Assembly (NCBI GenBank): GCA_029063695.1
Contig: JAIDNR010000377.1
Coordinates: 1 to 13,700 of the forward strand
Source: Ruminococcus sp.
GTDB taxonomy: Bacteria > Bacillota > Clostridia > Oscillospirales > Ruminococcaceae
Direction of reading: 5' to 3'
Length of the DNA: 13,700 nucleotides
Part shown: in pieces, positions 1-6,942 of the stretch
Layout of the letters: the number at the start of each line of letters is the position of its first letter
Position numbering within the stretch: position 1 is the stretch's first letter
The notes under the pieces: model-generated
The model's input: the letters and a program-made list of their open reading frames with translations, nothing else
Databases searched by the model: none
What the model was told of the DNA's origin: nothing
Position numbers and translations under genes: made by a program

Positions 1-9
1 TTTTAGGTG

Positions 10-639
10 ATGAATAAGAATGGAGACGCTGTCGATAAGGACTCCGGCAACGAACTGGGCGATATGCTGATTTACTCTTTTCTGGAAGAAGTTCTGAATG
101 CGCCCAAAATACTCAGTAAAGTTGAAATTCGTGGTAAGCAAAGCAAAAGTGATAGTATTCACTTATTAAGATATGTCGATAGCAAGCAAATAAAATATCA
201 ATTGATATTTGGAACATCAAGTATTCATGACAGCATTTATGCTGCATTGGATGAGGTGTTTGAAATGCTGCTTCAAATAAAAAGCGGAAACAAGGACGAG
301 CGTGACACTGTCGATATTGCACTTTGCAATAATACTTTTGATAAATCGACAACAGAATTACTGAAAACTATTTTGATTCCGCAAAAGGGAAAGCCTAAAA
401 TCCCTATGGCTTTTGGTATTTTTGTTGGTTACTCTGTCGGTGTCATCAATAACAATAATGACGAATTTTTTACAGAAGTTCAGAAAAAGATGAAACGGGA
501 TATTGAAGAGGTTGTCCCGTACATATCCCGTAAAGCACACGATATGGGTCTTGAAGCCCACTCCTATTATTTATATTTTCTGCCCATGAATCATGCAGAG
601 CAGGACAAAAAAGCAATAATGGAAGAACTGATGAATTGA
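10..639 (+). CDS. hamA: Hachiman antiphage protein HamA (DUF1837), probably N-terminally short
   Basis: This is HamA, the small subunit of the Hachiman defence complex, in which a HamA nuclease is held in check by the HamB helicase. The family core is visible: G-N-E-L-G-D at residues 13-18, the strand APKILSKVEI, S-D-S-I-H-L-L at 47-53, then QLIFGTSS ending at residue 71, and a helix AALDEVFEML. The neighbour 13 nt downstream is a HamB-type helicase, which makes the assignment firm. Known DUF1837 proteins carry roughly 100 more residues before the GELGD helix. Here an in-frame TAG at 4-6 closes the frame, so the N-terminal part is missing, frameshifted or encoded separately upstream of the window. 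ATG at 10 overlaps a TGA at 8-10 (TGATG), suggesting coupling to an upstream gene; GTG at 7 is the alternative start. The family motif GExK is replaced by GTSS (68-71), so nuclease activity is doubtful. Confidence 0.85.
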   Translation: MNKNGDAVDKDSGNELGDMLIYSFLEEVLNAPKILSKVEIRGKQSKSDSIHLLRYVDSKQIKYQLIFGTSSIHDSIYAALDEVFEMLLQIKSGNKDERDTVDIALCNNTFDKSTTELLKTILIPQKGKPKIPMAFGIFVGYSVGVINNNNDEFFTEVQKKMKRDIEEVVPYISRKAHDMGLEAHSYYLYFLPMNHAEQDKKAIMEELMN

Positions 640-652
640 TAGGAGCAGAAAA

Positions 653-3253
653 ATGAATAAGAAAAACACACTTGGATATGCAATTTTTAATGGCATCGAA
701 AGAAATGAATACCTGAATGAATTGTATGATGCACTTCTTTTCAACTATTGTCGTCATATATTTCATTCGTCCTCTGATAAAAAAGAGCTTGACTTGAACG
801 ATCTGCTTCGCTTTGCGGATCTGCTGTCAAAATCTGTTAATGTTGATAATTCGGAAATGCATCATTCTCTTGCACAGGAAATCGTTACGCTGCTGTGTAT
901 ACTTGAACCGGATAATTTACTTGTAAAGGATACGGTCGGCGCAGTACTTAGCCAATTGAACAATTATCTCGGATTAAGCCATGCAGCGCCGGATTATTAT
1001 GAACCGTCCATTCTCGAACGGATAACAAACGAATACGAAAAATCGCTGCTGCAGATTCCCTTTGAACAGGACAAGTACTTTTTACGTTCCCAGAAGTATG
1101 TTTATGACTACATGAATGAAGAAGTATTTTTCAGCTATTCCGGTCCCACATCAATGGGAAAGTCATTTGTAATGCGTACATTTATCCGTGATAAGATAAA
1201 AAAGAACGACAACTGCAATTTTGCAGTCATCGTTCCGACCAGAGCGTTGATAAATGAAATTTTCAGAGCATTGGCAGAAGATATGTCGGGCATACTTCGT
1301 GAGAATGATTATAGAATCGTTACTTCTTCCGGCAATTCTATTGTGAAGGATAAAAATAAGCACAGATATATTTTTGTGATGACACCGGAAAGAATGATGT
1401 ATCAGCTGATTGAATATCCCGATATTCCAGTACATTATGTTTTTATTGACGAGGCACAGAATATCTCTAAAAAAGACGGAAGAAGCGCTTATTATTACCA
1501 GATCGTAAATATGCTGATGCAGAACAAAACTCAGCCGCATATTATTTTCGCATCGCCGCATATTCCGAATCCGGAAGTCTACCTGGGCGTAGCTGCTGCA
1601 AATATTGAAGCGAAAAGTCTGTCGTCCGTGTTCACTCCGGTTAGTCAGGAAAAGTTTCTGATTGATATGAACAGCGGCACATACGGCTATTATAATCCAA
1701 TGTCTGCACAATTAAAAACAGTAGGAAAATTCCCCGAAATGTCACTCAGCATGATTGTGGATCAATTCGGTGCAGGCAAGCGGAATCTTGTTTACTGCAA
1801 TTTTAAATCTGCTGTTGTATCCTCGGCGGTGAGATATTCGAAATTATTAAGACCTGTAAATGATGCAGAATTGATTGAACTTGCACAGGAAATCAGGGAA
1901 CAAGTCCATCCCGATTATTATCTTGCATATACCGTGGAGCGAGGCGTAGCATTTCATGTTGGGTATATTCCGCCGAATATCCGTATTCGCATTGAGGAAC
2001 TGTTCCGAAAGAAAGATGGCGGTATCAACGTGATTTTCTGTACAAGTACCTTGCTTGAAGGCGTAAATATGCCTGCCGATAATCTGTTTATTACTGATTA
2101 CAGAAATGGTTATAATCCGCTGTCCGATGTGGAATTCCGCAATCTGACAGGACGTGTCGGCAGACTTCAGTACAGTCTTTACGGAAATGTATTTCTGATT
2201 TGTATGAAAGATGAGGAGATTTCTCCTCAGAGCTATGTTGAACTGCTGCAAAGCGGTATCAAAAAGCAGACTCTTTCTGTTTCTGATTTAAGTGACGAAG
2301 CAAAGCAATATATTGTGGAATCTCTCACTTCGGGAACTACAAAGCTGATGCCTCTTGCAGAACAGACTGAAAATGATTTTGCATTTATGCGTAAAACAGC
2401 AGGCATTCTGCTGCGAGATATTATGAGTGGCAGGTTAAGTATGGTTTGTCAGGAATTTGAATCGTTTCTCCTTCCCGAAAAAATCAAGGCGATCAGAGAA
2501 ATCTTTGCTTCCCGTGATAACGAACCCGATGATGACATCAATGTTTCTCTTGATCAGATAGACAGGCTGAATGAAGCAATAAAGAATGGTCTGCGATATC
2601 CTCAAATCAAGCAATATCCGGGAGAGGACGAAGATACATATCATATTGAATATAGCGATGTATTGAACTTTCTGAATCGTATGCATGAGATTTTCGATTG
2701 GGAAAATTACGAAAAGAGCGATCTTGGGAATGGAAATTCATTGAAATATTATGCAAGATTGTTGCTGCAATGGCTGAGTGGCGGAGGCATAAAATATATT
2801 ATAGAGCAATCTATTTCATATCATCGTGATAAGAGGCAAAGGCTGTACATTAGTAAAGATAATCGTCCTATTTACGACGGTTCTGTAGAACACAATAATA
2901 AAATTATTGAAAAATGCTTCAGTGATTATAACAGGATCATTGATTTTAAGCTAAAAAACTACTTCAAGCGTTTTTCAGATGAGATAAAAAGGCAGTTTGG
3001 TGTTGAGTCATTTTCTAATGACTGGTATGAATTTATTGAATATGGAACTCGGAACAGATATCGAATTCAACTGCAAAAAGACGGATTTTCTTTTGAGACA
3101 GCTTCTTATATTTATACAAATAGGGATATTTACCTTGCAAAGCGAAACTGTGAATTGAAAGTACGCATTTGTTTGTTGAATTGCTCTCGTATCAGCGTAA
3201 GAGAAGAGGCTGCGATTGTTCACAATAATATGCCGGAACTGTTTATCCGCTAA
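653..3253 (+). CDS. hamB: Hachiman antiphage helicase HamB (superfamily 2)
   Basis: HamB is the ATP-driven DNA helicase of Hachiman; in studied systems it surveys DNA and releases HamA when it meets damaged or invading DNA. All SF2 motifs are readable: Walker A GPTSMGKS at 164-171, Walker B D-E-A-Q at 266-269, motif III around FASPHIP, motif IV at LVYCNFKSA, motif V CTSTLLEGVNMP at 463-474, and motif VI NLTGRVGR at 497-504. The DEAQ box and the NLTGRVGR form fit the HamB/Ski2-like group rather than RecQ. The N-terminal ~130 residues and the C-terminal ~300 residues lack recognisable motifs. The length of 866 residues looks complete. The start is supported by AGGAG at 641-645, 7 nt before the ATG. 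It lies 13 nt after hamA on the same strand, so the two form one operon. No clear terminator follows; a 5-bp hairpin at 3254-3266 is too weak. Confidence 0.92.
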   Translation: MNKKNTLGYAIFNGIERNEYLNELYDALLFNYCRHIFHSSSDKKELDLNDLLRFADLLSKSVNVDNSEMHHSLAQEIVTLLCILEPDNLLVKDTVGAVLSQLNNYLGLSHAAPDYYEPSILERITNEYEKSLLQIPFEQDKYFLRSQKYVYDYMNEEVFFSYSGPTSMGKSFVMRTFIRDKIKKNDNCNFAVIVPTRALINEIFRALAEDMSGILRENDYRIVTSSGNSIVKDKNKHRYIFVMTPERMMYQLIEYPDIPVHYVFIDEAQNISKKDGRSAYYYQIVNMLMQNKTQPHIIFASPHIPNPEVYLGVAAANIEAKSLSSVFTPVSQEKFLIDMNSGTYGYYNPMSAQLKTVGKFPEMSLSMIVDQFGAGKRNLVYCNFKSAVVSSAVRYSKLLRPVNDAELIELAQEIREQVHPDYYLAYTVERGVAFHVGYIPPNIRIRIEELFRKKDGGINVIFCTSTLLEGVNMPADNLFITDYRNGYNPLSDVEFRNLTGRVGRLQYSLYGNVFLICMKDEEISPQSYVELLQSGIKKQTLSVSDLSDEAKQYIVESLTSGTTKLMPLAEQTENDFAFMRKTAGILLRDIMSGRLSMVCQEFESFLLPEKIKAIREIFASRDNEPDDDINVSLDQIDRLNEAIKNGLRYPQIKQYPGEDEDTYHIEYSDVLNFLNRMHEIFDWENYEKSDLGNGNSLKYYARLLLQWLSGGGIKYIIEQSISYHRDKRQRLYISKDNRPIYDGSVEHNNKIIEKCFSDYNRIIDFKLKNYFKRFSDEIKRQFGVESFSNDWYEFIEYGTRNRYRIQLQKDGFSFETASYIYTNRDIYLAKRNCELKVRICLLNCSRISVREEAAIVHNNMPELFIR

Positions 3254-3299
3254 TCAGTAAAACTGAAACAAAAACATTTAATTTCCAGTTTCCAGATAA
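3254..3299. other. Short gap after hamB, no clear element
   Basis: AT-rich 46-nt stretch between the hamB stop and the HhH remnant. It holds only a 5-bp hairpin (3254-3266) with no U-tract and two CCAG-ending short repeats; I see no promoter or convincing terminator, so readthrough into the remnants is possible. Confidence 0.4.
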
Positions 3300-3425
3300 G
3301 ATGAATATATCGATTTAAGTGCATTGGAGCAGGAAATCAAATCAATCAAAGGCATCGGCGAGAAAAGAACAGAAGAGATTATGCGGATCATTGAAAACAT
3401 CTTGGTGTGTGAAGAAGATGATAAC
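3300..3425 (+). pseudogene. Remnant of small helix-hairpin-helix protein (copy 1, C-terminal half)
   Basis: The frame opens after a TAA at 3297-3299 and encodes the C-terminal half of a small protein with a helix-hairpin-helix signature (K-G-I-G-E-K-R near the middle), a motif that usually binds DNA backbone without sequence specificity. It aligns without gaps to the second copy near 8716-8808: 20 of 31 residues are identical by eye from D-L-S to the last Leu of the helix. The N-terminal part present in copy 2 is absent here. Instead of stopping soon after the helix, as copy 2 does, the frame reads on into SRAP-like sequence, so a deletion has probably fused two formerly separate genes near 3405-3425. 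No ribosome binding site fits a start at the internal TTG (3324). It is probably not expressed as a functional protein. Confidence 0.6.
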
Positions 3426-3780
3426 TCCCCAATCAGAAATCTAACAGTGGAAGGACTCGTTGTTCCGGCTTCATGGTGTTATGAGTGGGAGCATTTCAGC
3501 TCGTCCAATGGCAAACGCAAGAAAACTGGTGATTCAGCCAAAAGGCAGAAATAACGCCTATCTAGCGGGGTTATACCGCTTTGAAGAGCATAGAGGGCTG
3601 CAAGTACCCGTGTTCTCCGTCCTCACAAGGACACCGAGCGAATCTGTGAGCAGGCTACACGATCGGATGCCGCTGATACTTGGGAGAGAGACTGTCAAGA
3701 GATGGATTCGCCCGGATGGGAATTCACGGGAGATGAGCGAGAAGGCTTTGACGGAGATGGTTGTGGAGAAGACGGGGTAA
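3426..3780 (+). pseudogene. Decayed SRAP-domain gene (YedK/HMCES type), N-terminus lost and frameshifted
   Basis: SRAP proteins crosslink to abasic sites in single-stranded DNA through Cys2 and protect them during repair. Two reading frames together give the middle and C-terminal half of this fold. The first frame reads VVPASWCYEWEH (the family has G-F-Y-E-W here) followed by a lysine-rich turn. The second, shifted by +1, continues from about 3525 with VIQPKG, an A-G-L-Y-R-F-E strand, the VFSVLTR strand and the active-site L-H-D-R-M-P loop, ending at TAA 3778-3780. The frame change lies near 3514-3535 and a few residues are missing at the joint, so a small deletion is likely. The catalytic Cys2 and roughly the first third are absent. 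GC content (54% over 3661-3780, counted by hand) is far above the neighbouring R-M gene. Recognition of the SRAP family is confident; lack of function is inferred. Confidence 0.75.
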
Positions 3781-3808
3781 GGGCTGGGTGATATCTTTCA
3801 ATCCCGTT

Positions 3809-3819
3809 CTTAGTTGATT
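3809..3819 (+). repeat. 11-bp direct repeat, copy 1 (CTTAGTTGATT)
   Basis: CTTAGTTGATT occurs here and again exactly at 8867-8877. Both copies are followed 4-5 nt later by AATCT. Both lie between a decayed HhH/SRAP remnant and the promoter of a functional operon. They could be shared regulatory sequence or traces of the duplication or recombination that placed the R-M cassette between them. Confidence 0.5.
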
Positions 3820-3833
3820 TTAGGAATCTCAAA

Positions 3834-3855
3834 GCTCAAACTTGAAAGTCTGAGC
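3834..3855. promoter_or_regulatory. Imperfect 22-bp dyad over the R-M promoter -35 box (candidate operator)
   Basis: The left arm GCTCAAACTT (3834-3843) and right arm AAGTCTGAGC (3846-3855) are inverted repeats with one mismatch in ten pairs (3839/3850), separated by GA. The -35 hexamer TTGAAA lies in the centre. It is upstream of the predicted transcription start, so it cannot be an RNA hairpin of this transcript; a protein binding site that blocks RNA polymerase is the natural reading. The nearest candidate regulator is the XRE protein at 8926-9816, but nothing in the sequence ties them together. Confidence 0.55.
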
Positions 3856-3870
3856 GGCTTGTGGTATAAT
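3842..3870 (+). promoter_or_regulatory. Sigma-A promoter of the type IIG R-M operon
   Basis: TTGAAA (3842-3847) and a perfect TATAAT (3865-3870) are 17 bp apart, with TG at 3862-3863 just upstream of the -10. The R-M start codon follows 36 nt after the -10, preceded by AAAGGAGG at 3892-3899. This is the clearest promoter in the window and makes the R-M pair a self-contained transcription unit. Confidence 0.85.
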
Positions 3871-3906
3871 AAATAATGTATAAGTATGCACAAAGGAGGC
3901 TATCAG

Positions 3907-6900
3907 ATGCCGATTGACTATGCAAAGGAACTTGTTGCAGAAAAAGTTAAGCAATTTTCTGCTAAGATAAAAGAATATAAGCGAACCACATACAACGAAA
4001 CTGAAGTAAGAGTAGATTTTGTTAATCCGTTTTTCAAGGCTCTTGGTTGGGATATTGATAATGAAGCTGGACTTCCACAACATCTTCGCGAAGTGACGCA
4101 TGAGGCAAAAGTTCTTGTTGAAGAGGATGGAAAAAAGAAAGGTAAGAAACCAGATTATTCATTTAAAATCGGAACTGAGCTTCTTTTTTATTTAGAGACA
4201 AAAAAGCCTGCTGTAGACATAACAACAGATAATGCTCCCGCATTTCAATTGAGAAGATATGGGTGGAGTGGCAATCTCAAAGTTTCTGTCCTCACAAATT
4301 TTACGGACTTGTGTATCTATGATTGTACCATACGCCCTATTGAGAGTGATAAACTAAGTACAGCGGTCGTCGCACATTATAACTACACAGAGTATGTAGA
4401 TAAGTTTGAGGAAATATATGGACTGCTCTCGAAAGAAGCAGTACAATCCGGACGTTTTAATGAAGTATTCAGCAATATCCGTACCTCTTTGTGCCATGAA
4501 CCATTTGATTTTTATTTCTTACAGCAAATAAAGCAGTGGAGACTAACACTGGGCGAAAGTATTGCACAAAGAAATCCAGATATTTCCACTGAAACATTGA
4601 ATATCGGGGTTCAGAGGATTCTGAATAGAATTATCTTTCTTCGTATTTGCGAGGATCGCAGCTTTGAAAACTATGAAACATTGAAAGCTGTACATACCTA
4701 TGAGGAGTTAAAGCAACTCTTCTTGGCCGCAGACAAAAAATATGATTCTGGATTATTTGAAATGCTTGAGGAAGATAGACATCAGCCATCCGATGAGGTT
4801 CTCGTAGATATTTTTAAGGATTTCTACTATCCTAACAGCTCATATGAATTCAGCGTGGTAGATCCATATATTATTGGCTCGATATACGAGCTGTTTCTTG
4901 AAGAACAGTTGCAGCTTGATGCGAGCGGAAAGGTATCTGTAGTCAAAAAGCCCGAAGCAGTTGATTCACAGGGGGCTGTAAATACTCCTAAAAATATTAC
5001 AGACATCATCGTTGAGCAGACACTCTCTACGCTGTTAAATAAGAAAGAGTATTCTGATATTAAAAGAATCAGAATTGCAGACATTTGCTGCGGTTCAGGA
5101 AATTTTCTCTTATCTGCATTCGAGTATCTGATAAACTATCACATTGAATGGCATCTGAGCCATGACAAGGAAGATGCGGTAAAAGAAGGAATTATTTATC
5201 AGATTTCCGGTTCCGCTGACTATCGGCTCTCATTCCAAGAACGACGTACTATTCTTACACAGAATATTTGGGGAGTAGACATAGATCCCCTTGCAGTCGA
5301 GGTATCCAAGTTCAGCTTATTTCTTAAGCTGCTTGAATACACAACCAACGAAGAAATGAGTGCAAGTACTCATGGCTCATCCAGCAAAATTTTACCTCGT
5401 TTGGAAGATAATATTAAAAATGGAAACAGTCTCGTAAATATGGCTTTTGCTAAGTTCGCACCTTACATTTGGGATGACGAATCTCTACTCGATAAAATTC
5501 GTATGTTTGACTGGAAGGCTGAATTCAACAATAGCAGGTTTGACGCCATTATAGGCAATCCGCCATATATCCGTGTACAAAATATGGTGCATTATTCTCC
5601 AAAAGAATATGCTTTCTACAAGAGCGAACATTCTGGCTTTGTGACTGCATCAACTGATCTTCTGGACAAGTATTATCTTTTCATTGAGAGAGCATGGTCT
5701 TTATTAAACCCTGATGGTGTTCTCGGATACATTGTCCCACACAAATTTATGACAATATCCTCTGGCGAATCATTGAGAGAGTATCTGTCCTCGAATAATG
5801 CGGTTTGTAAAATAATACATTTTGGGGCGCATCAGGTATTTAAGGATAGAAGTACTTATACCTGCGTCCTCTTGTTATCAAAAGAAAAACATGAGACATT
5901 TGAAATTGCATTTATTAACGACTGGAGTAAGTTTCTTTGTGAACATCACCCTAATTTCGATGAGTACAATCAGAGTCTTCTTACAATGGCACCGTGGACT
6001 TTTATTCCAAAAGAAATAACAGAGTGTCTCGATTTAATCAAATCAAAATGTTCGTCTCTTGAAGAAATGTCAGATATTTTTGTTGGTGTTCAAACCAGTG
6101 CTGATAAAATCTATATCATCTATGCTACAAATGAAGATGATAGGTATGTATACTTTACTGATAAGACTGGCAATACACGAAAAGCTGAAAAAGGAATTCT
6201 ACGGAAAAGTATATACGATGCAAAACTTCGTAGGTTTGAACCTATAAGTGCTAATAGCTACATCATTTTTCCATACACCAATTCAAACGGAAAAGCTCAA
6301 CTGATTGACCACACCACAATGAAGAAAGAATATCCGGAGGTCTATGCTTATCTGTCTGCATATCGCAATGAGTTGGATACACGAAATATGCCTAAGCGTA
6401 CAGAGGACACATGGTATGCATATGGTCGGAGCCAAAGTCTAAAACGCTTTATAAGTGGAGAACATTTAATTTGGCCTGTTCTTTCACTTGATTCTAACTA
6501 TGTTTATGACAGCGAACTTGTTGTGTTCACTGGCGGAGGTAATGGACCTTTCTATGGCATAGAGATGAAAAAAACGACACAAGAGTCCATTTTCTACATT
6601 CAAGCTATACTGAATCACTGGTTAATGGAACTTCTTGTCAAGAAAGGTGCAAGTATTTTTCGTGGTGGCTATTATTCTCATGGCAAACAATTTATAGCGA
6701 AATTGCCAATATATAGAATCGATTTTTCAAACTTAGAAGAATCAAAAGCTCACGATTCTATTGTGGCACAAGTTCACATAATAGAAAAGTTGAAGAAAAA
6801 GCAAAATGATGCGAAAAACACTGCTTCAAAAGACAATTATCGCAGGCTTGCCGATGCAACTTTTAGAGAACTTACAGAAATGATTAACACATTGTATGGC

Positions 6901-6942
6901 GTTACAGGATTGAAGATGGAGGAAACCAGTGAAAGCGATTGA
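3907..6942 (+). CDS. Type IIG restriction-modification enzyme, Eco57I-like (nuclease-methyltransferase-specificity fusion)
   Basis: One chain combines DNA cleavage, N6-adenine methylation and target recognition. The N-terminal PD-(D/E)xK nuclease site is P82-D83 followed by E97-T98-K99. A helical linker spans about 150-370. The gamma-class methyltransferase core has motif I D-I-C-C-G-S-G-N-F at 392-400 (SAM binding) and catalytic N-P-P-Y at 551-554. The TaqI/Eco57I-type recognition region follows from about 680 to the end, including GASIFRGGYYSHGKQF-like specificity-domain sequence. The length of 1011 residues is close to Eco57I (about 1000). The start at 3907 is chosen because AAAGGAGG (3892-3899) sits 7 nt upstream; the ATG at 3886 lies before that site and would disrupt it. 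The next gene, a partner methyltransferase, overlaps by 14 nt. The target sequence cannot be read from the protein; similarity to Eco57I does not prove the same site. Confidence 0.92.
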   Translation: MPIDYAKELVAEKVKQFSAKIKEYKRTTYNETEVRVDFVNPFFKALGWDIDNEAGLPQHLREVTHEAKVLVEEDGKKKGKKPDYSFKIGTELLFYLETKKPAVDITTDNAPAFQLRRYGWSGNLKVSVLTNFTDLCIYDCTIRPIESDKLSTAVVAHYNYTEYVDKFEEIYGLLSKEAVQSGRFNEVFSNIRTSLCHEPFDFYFLQQIKQWRLTLGESIAQRNPDISTETLNIGVQRILNRIIFLRICEDRSFENYETLKAVHTYEELKQLFLAADKKYDSGLFEMLEEDRHQPSDEVLVDIFKDFYYPNSSYEFSVVDPYIIGSIYELFLEEQLQLDASGKVSVVKKPEAVDSQGAVNTPKNITDIIVEQTLSTLLNKKEYSDIKRIRIADICCGSGNFLLSAFEYLINYHIEWHLSHDKEDAVKEGIIYQISGSADYRLSFQERRTILTQNIWGVDIDPLAVEVSKFSLFLKLLEYTTNEEMSASTHGSSSKILPRLEDNIKNGNSLVNMAFAKFAPYIWDDESLLDKIRMFDWKAEFNNSRFDAIIGNPPYIRVQNMVHYSPKEYAFYKSEHSGFVTASTDLLDKYYLFIERAWSLLNPDGVLGYIVPHKFMTISSGESLREYLSSNNAVCKIIHFGAHQVFKDRSTYTCVLLLSKEKHETFEIAFINDWSKFLCEHHPNFDEYNQSLLTMAPWTFIPKEITECLDLIKSKCSSLEEMSDIFVGVQTSADKIYIIYATNEDDRYVYFTDKTGNTRKAEKGILRKSIYDAKLRRFEPISANSYIIFPYTNSNGKAQLIDHTTMKKEYPEVYAYLSAYRNELDTRNMPKRTEDTWYAYGRSQSLKRFISGEHLIWPVLSLDSNYVYDSELVVFTGGGNGPFYGIEMKKTTQESIFYIQAILNHWLMELLVKKGASIFRGGYYSHGKQFIAKLPIYRIDFSNLEESKAHDSIVAQVHIIEKLKKKQNDAKNTASKDNYRRLADATFRELTEMINTLYGVTGLKMEETSESD

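Noticed and set aside
1163..1711. Long open frame on the minus strand inside hamB (182 codons)
   Set aside because: It lies wholly antisense to the conserved helicase motifs, has low-complexity Cys/His/Ile-rich content typical of shadow frames, and no ribosome binding site.
3254..3266. Hairpin TCAGT-AAA-ACTGA after hamB as a terminator
   Set aside because: The stem is only 5 bp, AT-rich, and is followed by A-rich rather than T-rich sequence.
3886..3906. ATG at 3886 as start of the type IIG gene
   Set aside because: The AAAGGAGG ribosome binding site (3892-3899) lies after this ATG and is well spaced for ATG 3907.
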